This document shows, piece after piece, positions 54,671-64,000 of a DNA stretch of 64,000 bases. The DNA lies in contig NC_080671.1 in the NCBI RefSeq assembly GCF_030247195.1, positions 216,012,942 through 216,076,941 on the forward strand. Direction: 5' to 3'. The notes below the pieces were generated by a model. The model saw nothing but the letters and a program-made list of their open reading frames with translations. It did not search any database and was not told the DNA's origin. Origin of the DNA: Topomyia yanbarensis. Its lineage: Eukaryota > Arthropoda > Insecta > Diptera > Culicidae. Every line of letters starts with the position of its first letter. Positions within the stretch are counted from its first letter, which is position 1. A program made the position numbers and the translations under genes.

Positions 54671-55771
54671 ATGATCATAGGAGCAGAGCACTTTTTCGAA
54701 TTGCTCTCTGAAGGTCGAACCAATATGGCAGGCGAAGGACCCATGCTCCAAAACACAGTCTTCGACTGGATTGTTTCAGGACGAGTTCCCAAACAGTCGA
54801 ATGAGCTTCAATCAGCAGTGTCCTTATCATGTACAACGACGGACATTCACAACCTACTGACAAGGTTCTGGGAGTTGGAAACGTGTAGATCCAACAGTAC
54901 ACAGTCAGTTGAGGAATCTGCGTGTGAGATGCTATTCGCTCAGACTGTAGCACGCGACGACAGCGGAAGATTCGTCGTTACCTTGCCGAAAAGAGAGTTC
55001 ATCCTTCAGCAGATCGGTGATTCAAAAGACATAGCTTTGCGTCGATTTGCGGGGTTAGAAAGGCGGTTTCAGTCGAATTTCGAGTTGAGGTTGAGATACA
55101 CTGAGATTATCCTTGAGTTTCAACAACTAGGTCACATGAAGGAGGTAATGAGTCAAACCGATGAGCACCCCGTATTCTACCTTCCACACCACGCAGTTTT
55201 GAAGCCAGACAGCACAACGACCAAACTCCGAGTAGTGTTCGATGCCTCGTGCAAGTCGTCATCCGGAGTTTCATTGAATGACGCATTAATGGTTGGCCCT
55301 GTAGTTCAAGAAGATCTTTTATCGATCACTATCCGTTTCCGTCTTCATCCAGTCGCTATCGTCGCCGATATTGAAAAAATGTACCGGATGATAAAGGTGT
55401 TACCATTCGATCAACATCTTCAACGCATATTATGGAGGGATTCAGTCAACGAACCAGTACGGTTGTTTGAGTTAACGGCGGTTACATATAGTACAGCATC
55501 CGCTCCTTATCTGGCGACCAAATGTTTGCAGCGGTTGGCCGAAGATGGGTTGCAATCATTTCCTCGCGCTGCTTGTGCACTGAAGAAAGATTTCTATGTC
55601 GACGATATGTTAACTGGAGCAGGTAACATCGAAGACGGTAAGCAGTTGACGAAGGAGATGATCGTGTTAACGAATTCAGGGGGTTTCACATTGCGGAAAT
55701 GGGCTTCCAATTGCCCCACGCTTCTGGCTGATTTACCACCCTCATTATTGGATGACCGACACTTGAGCTGA
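54671..55771 (+). CDS. BEL reverse transcriptase
   Basis: 366 open codons. It begins with the BEL pre-RT block DMIIGAEHFFELL and FDWIVSGRVP, then YLPHHAVLKPDSTTTKLRVV, FDASCKSSSGVSLND, AIVADIEKMYRMIKV (first catalytic Asp), RLFELTAVTYSTASAPYLA and KDFYVDDMLTGA (catalytic YVDD), then FTLRKWASN. Order and wording are those of BEL/Pao RT. The frame is the best-preserved part of the element, though cut off from RNase H by a stop and shift near 55771-55803. Confidence 0.9.
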   Translation: MIIGAEHFFELLSEGRTNMAGEGPMLQNTVFDWIVSGRVPKQSNELQSAVSLSCTTTDIHNLLTRFWELETCRSNSTQSVEESACEMLFAQTVARDDSGRFVVTLPKREFILQQIGDSKDIALRRFAGLERRFQSNFELRLRYTEIILEFQQLGHMKEVMSQTDEHPVFYLPHHAVLKPDSTTTKLRVVFDASCKSSSGVSLNDALMVGPVVQEDLLSITIRFRLHPVAIVADIEKMYRMIKVLPFDQHLQRILWRDSVNEPVRLFELTAVTYSTASAPYLATKCLQRLAEDGLQSFPRAACALKKDFYVDDMLTGAGNIEDGKQLTKEMIVLTNSGGFTLRKWASNCPTLLADLPPSLLDDRHLS

Positions 55772-55802
55772 ATTCTTCGAGTTCCCCAGTCAAAACGCAA
55801 CG

Positions 55803-57150
55803 TTGCGGCAACCTACCTCCGATAAATTCTTATTTCATTCGCCAGTCTGGAGCAACATCACTGTGATCATTAAACGAACGGTTCTTGCCGATGCAGCTCG
55901 TTTGTTTGATCCTCTTGGTCTAGTTGGACCAGTTGTTGTCATAGCAAAAATCTTTCTCCAAGAATTGTGGAAACAGCAATGTGGATGGGATGACGCACTG
56001 CCGGGTGACATGCAGTCCTTCTGGCTGAAATATAGGAGGAACCTCATTGCCTTGTCTTCGCTTTCGGTTCCTCGGTGGGTGGCGTTTCGAGCAGATTTGA
56101 TGTCGGTCGAGATTCATGGCTTCTGCGACGCATCAGAGAAGGCTTACGGGGCCTGCCTATATTTATACTGTACGGGTCAAGATGGCAAGATAGCTGTTCG
56201 ATTGTTAGCAGCAAAGTCCAGAGTCGCGCCACTAGAGGATTTGAAGCAAAAGAAAAAGGCGCAGACCATTCCTCGTCTCGAGCTATCTTCAGCACTACTT
56301 CTGAGTCATCTGTACGGCAAGGTTCGTGATAGCGTTAAAATACAACATAGAGCATACTTCTGGACCGACTCGACGATTGTGTTGTATTGGTTATCGTCAC
56401 TACCAGAGTCGAAAAATGTTTTTTTCGTTTACCAAAATCCGACGAAAATGACGAGCGAGCGATGCTACTTTCTAAACCACTAGAACATTACGAAACCGAA
56501 AATGAGACAGCGGCCTACGACAAAGCATGCGGGTAAATTCAATTTCATTATTTCCTCCAAACATTCGTTTTCGCTTCGAAATTGAGAACGACATTAGTCT
56601 CTTCGATATTGCACATAGCGCTGGCCAAACGAAAAGAAACTAGTAACGATATTTATTTGCCGTTGTTCGATTTGGGAGAATAACAAGCTAGCGATGATAT
56701 TGGACGACTGAAGGGGCAGTGGTGTGCGTATTTCCTGTGTTTGCGGCGTTCTAGTTGCATTGTATGATGCACATTACTATAATTTCATTTAATGAAAATT
56801 AAAATAAAAATCAAAATTACTGATTTGAAATTAAAACGAGATTGAATTTTCGTATTGTCATAGGAAAACGAAAGTCACTACTTCTGCTACTCGCATCCAT
56901 AGAATCGAAAGAAGAAGGGGCGTTGTTTTTATTGTTTCGCTTTGTGTGAATTTAGTAACGAAGGAGGCAGCGAAAAGACGAAGGTGAATTCAGTGAATTT
57001 CATCGTTCATTGAATGGATATGAGAATTTTAGGCCCTGGTCACTACCATCCAGATGGCAAATGTTTATTGCAAATCGTGTGTCGGAGATCCAGCATATTA
57101 CTAAGGGAAGTTCGTGGAATCACGTGTCAGGTCTAGAAAACCCTGCCGGC
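55803..57150 (+). pseudogene. BEL RNase H, split by a DNA insertion
   Basis: Left part 55803-56405: RRTVLADAARLFDPLGLVGP-type connection block, EIHGFCDASEKAYGACLYL, IPRLELSSALLLSHL and FWTDSTIVLYWLSSLP. The right part resumes at 57039 with PSRWQMFIANRVSEIQ and ENPAGIISRGMTP. The two join across the 10-bp TSD GTCACTACCA. RNase H removes the RNA template during cDNA synthesis. Confidence 0.82.
56406..57038. mobile_element. 633-bp insertion in RNase H, 10-bp TSD
   Basis: GTCACTACCA occurs at 56396-56405 and 57039-57048, and the coding frame of RNase H is interrupted between them. TSDs of 9-10 bp suggest the Mutator/MULE group. The ends (GAGTCGAAAAATG and, inverted, CAGGGCCTAAAATT) are only weakly alike. 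No transposase frame. Recurrent TCGTTTTCG/CGAAAACGA phrases occur inside. Confidence 0.75.
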
Positions 57151-58808
57151 ATCATTTCGCGTGGGATGACTCCGGCACAGCTCCAGTATCAAAGAGTGTG
57201 GTTTTAAGGACCGTTATGGATGCTCCAAGATCGCAGTATTTGGAAGGTAGATACACCAGTTGAAGAGATAGACCATTCATTGTTGGAGGAAAGGTCCATT
57301 GCACTGCCGGCGACGACAGATTATCCGAGTGATATCTTCTCCGTGCGATCCCTCCGACCTCGTTCATATTGTGGCACTCATCCGTCGTTTCATCCACAAC
57401 ACTCGACAACAACACGGTACCGGAAATCGCAGAGTCGAACACGAACAGTATATGTTGGCTCTAGTTCGTCTCTCGCAGAAAAAATCTTTGCTGCCGAAAT
57501 TACCACTCTACAAAAAGGAAAACCAGTATCGTCATCATCAGAAATAGTCCAGATCCACCCTATTCTGGTCGAAGGGTTATTGCGAGTGGGCGGCCATCTA
57601 CGTCACGCACCAATACCGATATCTCGAAAGCATCCATTCGTCCTCAGTCAACATCACCCCCTCAGTAAACTTATTGTAGTACACTATCATCTGAAGCATT
57701 TCCACGCGGGCTCGCAGCTCTTGATTGCTAGCGTTCGAGAAACGTATTGGCCTACTCGCATCAGACGTTTAGTCAACACAGTTATTCACGAATGCGTGTC
57801 GTGTTTTCGCAGCAGACCGTGTGTTTTAGAACAGCTAATGGCTGATTTACCATCTGAGCGAGTTACTCCTGCACATCCGTTTCTGAAAGTAGGCGTCTAT
57901 TGCGGGCCGTTTCAGGTCATTTACCCCATCCGACGGACTGCTCCAAGAAAATACTTCGTCGCGATTTTTGTGTGTCTGGCGACAAAGGCTGTTCACCTAG
58001 AGCTCGTCGGAGACCTAACGAGTGCAGCGTTCCTCGCTGCCTTTAAGAGATTCGTCGCTCGAAGAGGGATACCTGCATTGGTGATGTGTGACAATGCTCT
58101 CAACTTTGTAGGCGCCAAACGTGAACTTGACGAGTTGGTTCAACTCTTCAATTCCGAGCAGTTTCAACAATCCATAGCACGAGGAGCCCAGCACGACAGA
58201 ATAGATTTTCGGTTCATCCCTCCAAGATCACCAAACTTTGGAGGGCTGTGGGAAGCAGCAGTAAAATCCTTTAAGGGACATTTCAAGCGCACAATCGGTA
58301 ATCGAGTTCTGCAGCACGACGAGATGCACAGATCGAGGCGATTCTCAACTCTCGACCACTAACTCCAATTAGTAACGACACCTCAGATTTCGAGGCTCTG
58401 ACTCCCGGTCACTTCCTGATCCAGCGAATGTTAACGGCGGTTCCCGAGCCCAGCCTGGAGGATGTTCCAGAAAATAGGCTAACTATTTGGCAGAGGTCGC
58501 AAGATGTTGTTCAACGCATATGGAAGAAATGGTCCACACAATATCTATCCGATCTTCACAATCGAACAAAATGGATTCGTCAACGGGACAACATTTTTGT
58601 AGGCACCATGGTGTTAATAAAAGAAGACAACCTACCTCCATTAAAATGGCGACTGGGTCGTGTCTCCAATATTGTATCCGGCGCCGACGGCAACATTCGT
58701 GTCGTTGCAATTCGTACGAAGGACGGTCTATATGAGAGAGGGATCTCTAAAGTGTGCGTGCTTCCGATTCGAGATAATAGAGCATCACCTAGCCCTGATG
58801 ATGATTAA
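57151..58808 (+). pseudogene. BEL integrase, catalytic Asp lost
   Basis: LVEGLLRVGGHLRHAPI, HHPLSKLIVVHYHLKHFHAG and CVSCFRSRP form the HHCC zinc domain. The core reads LKVGVYCGPFQV where related elements have GVDYCGPF, so the first catalytic Asp codon is missing. The second, LVMCDNALNFVGA, and the Glu, SPNFGGLWEAAVKSFKGHF, are present. Frameshifts near 57350-57500 and 58340 break the frame. The C-terminal part 58428-58808 has WKKWSTQYLSDLHNRTKW and WRLGRVSNIVSGADGNIRVV. Confidence 0.85.
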
Positions 58809-60102
58809 TTCTACTCGTCCCCCTATACTAAACACCATCTGCCTATCTATTTACTGAGTACTACGATCATTCGCAAGCCCCCATTGGGGCACATTTGGTA
58901 GCTAGCGGCACTTTGTAGCCGTGAATGCCAGGGGGCGAACCACAAGGTTGCGAACACCAATCTACATCTATGGTGCTGGATAGTGGCAACCCAAGAAGTC
59001 TCGCGAGCTGCTTTCATCATCTAACTGCAACAATTTCGATTACAACAGCCTCCAAGGGGGCAACTGTCGGCAGCGTGCGGTGCATCCTAGCGCGTATGTT
59101 ACGGGGGCCGACCCTTAAGTTACGCTATACTCCCATGTTTTTTCTGGATTCCAACTGCTTTATATTCTCACACAGATTCAATCGTTCATGAGCTTCGTTA
59201 TGGAATCATCATCCTTCACCACATTTCAACACTACGCGGCGCGCTAAAAGGCAGTTGGCTGCTCCCCGACATAGATAAGCATTCAAGGCCCCCAAGGGCA
59301 ATCTTGGCGTCTGAATGGAAGCTACTTCCATTATCCAGCCAGGGGGCCACCTTTAAGTTACGTGCTACCTGTTCACACTTGAGTTCCAGATTAAGCCGTT
59401 CTATTCTTCCGCAGTCAACAACAGTGCACGGATCCATCGAAGACTAGATTGTCTTCTCATTTTACAACACGTCATGTTCAAATTATAGAACCACTACCAT
59501 TTTGTTTGAATAGAGTAAATTCGAAACCACTGTCTAGCCTTCGTTTCACCCTTAACTTCAGTAGCGGTGCTCGCGGAAGACAAGGTCTCCGTCCTAACGA
59601 CTATCGCCATAGTCAGACGCCATATCATAACGGTTTAACATCACACTACAGCAATCCACATATCTGAAGTGGTCAGCAGGGTTCCAGCAACAAAGCAATC
59701 CGGGGTGGCGCGGTTCTGGTTTGCGTAATCGGAGCCTGTCACCCCAAACCCCATCCAAGTTAAGTACAATCCGGTTTGTTCATGTCAACAGGTAGATCAC
59801 TATTTCCTCGTCCGCGCAGGTACTTTGCTGGAATTCCCGAGTAGAGTCGACAGAGCATCACAACAGCTGAAGCAGTTGATCCAGCAGTAGCAGTAGAAGT
59901 GGTAGGACCAGCGGAGTCGCTCGGGTCTTGTTTTATCGACGCCGGCTGCATAGCAGTTGACGGAGTCGAACTCAAGTCTCCCGTCCTCGACGCCGATGGT
60001 CCACCATAACAGCACCAACTAGCATACATCGCAGAGGCGAGGGAGTCTGAGTAGTTATAAAGCATTATGATTGAAATCGAGGAGATTTCAAGGAGGCCGG
60101 TA
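58809..60102 (+). other. BEL 3' non-coding region with short repeats
   Basis: No env-like frame. A phrase built on GGGGGC(C)GACCCTTAAGTTACG recurs imperfectly near 58930, 59060, 59103 and 59342. A purine-rich stretch AAGGAGGCCGG directly precedes the 3' LTR and is the likely polypurine tract. Confidence 0.6.
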
Positions 60103-60426
60103 TGTTTGGAAACCGGTACTTTACCCCACAGCGCGATCCCACTGCACAATACTGCCCATCTCCCTTAGGCTTGTGATATTCATCTACCCGTCGCTTACGG
60201 GCAGCTCTCTTTGCTGCCGCTCGATTCAATTTGCTCTCAACAGCTGGATTTCATCAGCTGGGGCAGATCCAACTCAACTGTGCAAGTGAACGGAGATAGG
60301 TTTTGATTTTTATACCCTGTCCAATAAAATTGTTTTGTGTAATCAACATTGTGTAATCGTGTTTTAGAATAAATAAGTGAGAAAGTGAACATTCGTGTGG
60401 TGCCGTGTTTTAATCCGAAATTCGGT
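60103..60426 (+). repeat. 3' LTR of BEL element
   Basis: Same start and end as the 5' LTR, followed by TAACACACTA. Confidence 0.88.
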
Positions 60427-60436
60427 TAACACACTA

Positions 60437-60849
60437 GTTATAACATTATTTATTACTTGTATGGACTTCTCAGCTTTCAGATTCGTCCAAATCTGAAAAA
60501 AATCAGATCCGTTCAGATTTCGAAAATATAAATGTTAGTTAATTGTCAGCTAATAATTTTTGCTGAATTATTACTATCAATGTAAGAAGTATTATTCGAA
60601 CAGCATCATCTTGAATATAACCAAACATGCTTACCATGCTCTTGAAAAAATATTTACACAGCTAAACTAAAATGATGAGCAGTCAACTGTTTGGCGAAGC
60701 TACAACCAGAACAATGATTTCACGAACAGTACTACTTTCATTAGTTGATACATCAAATCAATCGACCTATCAAATACGTCATTACGAATCAAATCTACTT
60801 TGCAATACAGATATGAAATTAGTTTGGTTTTGGAATATAAATGATTTTT
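60437..60849. other. Unassigned A/T-rich DNA
   Basis: No gene seen. It is the right flank of the BEL insertion site. Confidence 0.4.
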
Positions 60850-60943
60850 AGCTTTCTTATATACATATTAGGAAATCACTTCAAAAATCTACCTGCCATT
60901 TGAGTCCCAGAGGGCCAAAGGTCACATACTATTCGATTCAAAT

Positions 60944-61268
60944 CTAGGAGCAGATCACTCTAAGAATGTATAACAAATTTGCATCAAATTAGAAAAAATG
61001 CATTTAATTTCCATTTTTGCATCAGCTTGGCACTCCCTCGCAGAAAAGTTTATTTAACAAACGTCCTACGCTGATCCACTTTGTTCGACGTTTTGTTAAA
61101 TGTTTTTCTGTAGGGTTTTGACGTCTTACACGCAACGCAAACCACATTGCAGGCAACGCAAAAACATTGCACGCAACGCAAAATACATTATGAATTTCTA
61201 TTTTGATGGAAATAAATGCATTTAATTTCGCTGATTTTTAAAAATGCATCACAAGTGATCTGCCCCTA
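60944..61268. mobile_element. 325-bp MITE, 9-bp TSD GATTCAAAT
   Basis: TSD at 60935-60943 and 61269-61277. Ends CTAGGAGCAGATCACT and (inverted) TAGGGGCAGATCACT. The inside has three copies of ACGCAACGCAAA/CATTGC (61130-61190). Class uncertain. Confidence 0.8.
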
Positions 61269-61371
61269 GATTCAAATCGTCGAGACCGCAAAATGTCTGT
61301 GGGTACATGTGTGTATCAAATAAAGCCGCTCAATTTTCTTAGAGATAGCTGAACCGATTTGCACAAACTTA

Positions 61372-61541
61372 TAGGATTTTCGATTGATTGACACCGGTGT
61401 AGTGGAGTGCACTGAAACTGCACCGTTTTTGCACTTTCTAGCAAAAGTGCAGAAAACTGGGTATGTTCTATTGACACTTCGGCTAGAAAGTGCAAAACCA
61501 GTGCACTCCCCTACACCGGTGTCAATCAATCGAAAACCCCA
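61372..61541. mobile_element. 170-bp foldback MITE, TTA TSD (PIF/Harbinger-like)
   Basis: Arms TTTTCGATTGATTGACACCG... pair nearly perfectly over ~38 bp and in a second block around the CACTTTCTAGC/GCTAGAAAGTGC phrases. TTA on each side (61369-61371, 61542-61544) fits PIF/Harbinger. Confidence 0.78.
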
Positions 61542-61585
61542 TTAGTTTCAAATGAACGGTTCTAACGCTCCCACAAGCTACTATT

Positions 61586-61867
61586 TTTTTATTCATTTCG
61601 TTTATTTGATAGGCACAAATGCGTTGTTCTTTTGATTTTACATTTTGAATATCTTAAAACTAGGAGGTTACAATGTTGAAATATTGTTTTTTATAAAAGA
61701 GAAAAACATTACAGCTATCATAAGACTAGAAAAAAGATTCTATATATAAGAGAGGGGGCAAAAGATTTTTTTTTATGAAAAATTTTAAAACAAGGGATTC
61801 AATAGTAATAGTTTAGGAAATATTTACAGTTATCTTAAAACTAACAATATAGTTTGGTACACAAAGT
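61586..61867 (-). mobile_element. 5'-truncated LINE 3' end, 14-bp TSD
   Basis: TSD CACAAGCTACTATT at 61572-61585 and 61868-61881. The left edge is a T-run, so the copy is on the minus strand. Its 3' end (TATCAAATAAACGAAATGAA then A-run) resembles the ends of the LOA-like copies at 5936 and 35880. No coding remains. Confidence 0.82.
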
Positions 61868-62078
61868 CACAAGCTACTATTGTATTTTTTGTTGATCCTA
61901 CTTCTGGTTCCGGAATTATGGGTTAAAAATGCAGCCACATAGCAAATTCCTATATAAACTTGCAACATGAATATGTACAAATGATGCAATACATATTGAA
62001 ACGGATTTAACATTACTTGGATTAGTAGGCCTAGATCCCTAAAGACCAATCAATGTAGTTTTGGCCATATTGGCCACC

Positions 62079-62250
62079 GCTTATGGGGGTGGAGATAGCG
62101 TAGTTTATAAATCGATTGCCTTGTACCCAGCTCACTTGGGTTCAATTCCCAACCCCGCACATAGGGTTAGAGATTTCTCTAAAGAGATTTCTCCAACCTG
62201 ACAAAAGGGCGAATGACCCTAAGGTTAAAACCTTTATAATCAAAACAAAA
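62079..62250 (+). mobile_element. tRNA-derived SINE (Feilai-type)
   Basis: 172 bp between copies of ATTGGCCACC (62069-62078, 62251-62260). An A-box-like GGATAGCGTAG variant (GAGATAGCGTAGTTT) and the B box GGTTCAATTCC are visible. The body ATAGGGTTAGAGATTTCTC and GGCGAATGACCCTAAGGTTA and an A-rich tail match Feilai, a SINE described from Aedes aegypti. It would be transcribed by Pol III and mobilised by LINE proteins. Confidence 0.85.
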
Positions 62251-62400
62251 ATTGGCCACCTATGACGGTTCTGATACAGGTAACTATTAAAGTTCGTATG
62301 ATAATATCACACCTATTTCTCAGCAAATTCTTAACTGATGTGATGTGATAAGAAGCCACCATCAGTTCAAGGTTTTTCCAGTGAATGCGGGTAGACTTAC

Positions 62401-63917
62401 AGTAGATCCGAAATATTTTATCGTGAGACTTTCATATTATCGCTGTTACTGAAGGGAAATCAAAAGGGAGTTGGATGAGTCCGTAAGCAGAGACACTTAC
62501 GCGTACCTTACGAGAAAAAAGAGTCCCTTCCAACAATAATTGTCCAGTCAAAAGGTAAAAAAATCGTTTTACTTGCTTTACCCACCTGATGATTTGTTTT
62601 GAGAAGGGTGCTTCAAACTCTTATCAAACCTTCTGAAGAAAACAAATTTCCTTCAAGTGACTTGGGCTGGCTATCCACGTTCCCTTGTCCAGTCCTCAAT
62701 TCGTATGATACCCTGGTGCTCCCAACCCGTCCCAGTTTTCAAATGTATTACAGTGTAACAAGAATGGAATATAACATTTAATAAATACAAACAACATAAC
62801 GTAAATAATGAATAAAACAAATAAATAAACATAACGAATATAATAAAAACAAAGCATATAGTGAAAACGATAAATGCAACAAATATACGTAGATGTTTTA
62901 ACTAGTGGCATGTGGTATATGTAATATAATGAAAGGGAAATAAAGAATATAATAAATGTAAATATTATCATAAAAGTAAAGCATAATATAATAAATATTT
63001 GAACTATAATGAACATGGATAATTATATCACTATTGCAATTAAGGGGAATATATTAATTATAATGGCTGAAATAAATTGAGCATGAGCATGAGCATGATG
63101 ACCGTACAATTCGTAGTTGCTACTCCGTGATTGACCAGAACAAGCGAAATTGCACAGAGAATCAACGAATGGAGCCTGGGAGTAGCTTTCCATCCTCAAT
63201 GTGCACTTTTCGATAGTTCTATACTTTAAAGTGTCAATAACGGCGCCGGCCACGTCCTTACAGTCATCGGGGAAGGAAAGGAATGTTAGTGTAACAAACG
63301 TTGTTATGGAGACCGTGTATACCTCTGCATCTCCACGTTTGCCACGGGAAGGAGTTTTTGTTAGTAGGATGGGGTAAAGAGTTACACAAATCTGGATTCA
63401 CCTTGATAAGTGATGCGATCTATGCAACTCTCAGAAGTGTTATCATGTGTTTATTGCTCTGGGCAGCCGGCTGCCAAGAATTTATGATAGATTTATCGTT
63501 TGTTGAGTTAATTTGGAAATATTGAAGATTGAAAAAATGCATCTTAAACTCCTGACTGCCGGGAGTGTTGCTTATGTTTGACTGAATCAAACAGCATTTG
63601 TACGATTTTATTATTTCTTGTTTCTTTATTCCGGCGAAGCGCGACATTCTAAGAACAATACCATTCAATCAATAGCGATTACTTTTAGTGTCGAGATTTT
63701 ATCGAAATAGGTATGGTAATACTTATGTAGACCGATTTTGTATATCGGGCATACAACATGAACCGTGCGTTTTGAGTTTTAAATGCTAATTAGTAAAAAA
63801 AGAATCAAGATTAGAGGTAACAAGTATGAAAAGAAACTAATTTACTAAATGCATGTAACTAAATGTTACAACTAGAAAATGCAAGAAATCAAAATGGTAA
63901 TCAAGCAATAATATTAC
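62401..63917. other. Unassigned DNA
   Basis: 62740-63060 is a simple-composition tract rich in ATAA. GAGCAT is repeated in tandem near 63079-63098. No gene or clear element seen. Confidence 0.4.
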
Positions 63918-64000
63918 CACTGAGAACTGACATACAAGTAAAGTCCTCAACTTGTACAAGAAATAAAACTGTCGCTTTGAAATGACAACAGCAAGTAGCA
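63918..64000 (-). mobile_element. Second copy of the 270-bp element, cut by window edge
   Basis: Begins CACTGAGAACTGACATACAA and matches 54217-54299 in inverted orientation, base for base except for a few changes. It runs off the window. Confidence 0.75.

Larger units (their letters stand above)
51618..60426 (+). mobile_element. BEL/Pao LTR retrotransposon, both LTRs, inactive
   Basis: Two LTRs of ~321 and 324 bp (51618-51938, 60103-60426), flanked by the same bases TAACACACTA (51608-51617, 60427-60436). The element lacks a clean CA end, so the LTR/TSD border may shift by a few bases. Internal order is Gag, PR, RT, RNase H, IN, as in BEL/Pao. It is interrupted by a 270-bp element before PR and a 633-bp element in RNase H, and several frameshifts break the polyprotein. 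Confidence 0.92.
60850..62400 (+). repeat. Family A copy with four nested insertions
   Basis: Family A wording (CCCAGAGGGCCAAAGG, CGTCGAGACCGCAAAATGTC, CTTCTGGTTCCGGAATTATG) continues across four insertions at 60944-61268, 61372-61541, 61586-61867 and 62079-62250. Edges are approximate. Confidence 0.65.

Noticed and set aside
58809..60102. env gene of the BEL element
   Set aside because: No long frame, signal peptide or membrane segment could be followed.
62100..62165. tRNA gene
   Set aside because: A and B boxes are present, but the cloverleaf is not complete and the body and flanking repeats are those of a SINE.

Overview
The window looks like non-genic, repeat-packed nuclear DNA of a culicine mosquito, most likely Aedes. 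The main pointers are a tRNA-derived SINE of the Feilai type, LOA/Lian-like LINEs with a C-terminal RNase H, Ty3/gypsy and BEL/Pao LTR elements, Transib and hAT DNA transposons, and many foldback MITEs. I recognise no intact host protein gene, tRNA, rRNA or CRISPR. The only host-like coding sequence is a broken histone H3 fragment. Family names and clade assignments come from motif recognition by eye, not from a search.

Layout. 1-4.3 kb: the 5' half of a minus-strand Ty3/gypsy element (protease, gag, primer-binding site, LTR with TATA box and polyA signal). 4.8-12.6 kb: an older minus-strand LINE, itself internally deleted, split by a full-length 5.9 kb LOA-like LINE with a 15-bp target-site duplication (TSD). 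12.6-17.9 kb: non-coding DNA including 'family B', a repeat with an array of hairpin modules. 17.9-27.7 kb: a plus-strand Ty3/gypsy element with two consecutive retropepsin-like domains. It is interrupted by a TA-flanked MITE and by a Transib-type element whose left end was lost together with the reverse transcriptase. 28.8-32.1 kb: a 3.3 kb foldback element whose arms are inverted arrays of a ~116-bp repeat.

34.2-42.3 kb: a second, inverted copy of family B. It is split by a 4.8 kb insertion that carries a 5'-truncated LOA-like LINE, a 401-bp tandem array, a histone-type 3' stem-loop and a histone H3 pseudogene, all inside one 14-bp TSD. 42.3-48.6 kb: a copy of 'family A', an unclassified mosquito repeat, split by a Transib element (5-bp TSD, ~760-bp terminal inverted repeats starting CACAGTGG, decayed transposase). 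The Transib element is itself split by a hAT-like element with an 8-bp TSD. 49.1-50.9 kb: an internally deleted LINE. 51.6-60.4 kb: a BEL/Pao element with both LTRs, broken by frameshifts and by two DNA insertions. 60.9-62.4 kb: another family A copy with four separate insertions.

Nothing here works as an operon. The elements form nested layers whose relative ages can be read from TSDs and interruptions. The features most worth a second look are the giant foldback (possible small-RNA source), the histone-derived tandem array inside a composite insertion, the Transib element with an RSS-like end, and the double-protease gypsy element. Boundaries marked 'about' are uncertain by tens of bases.
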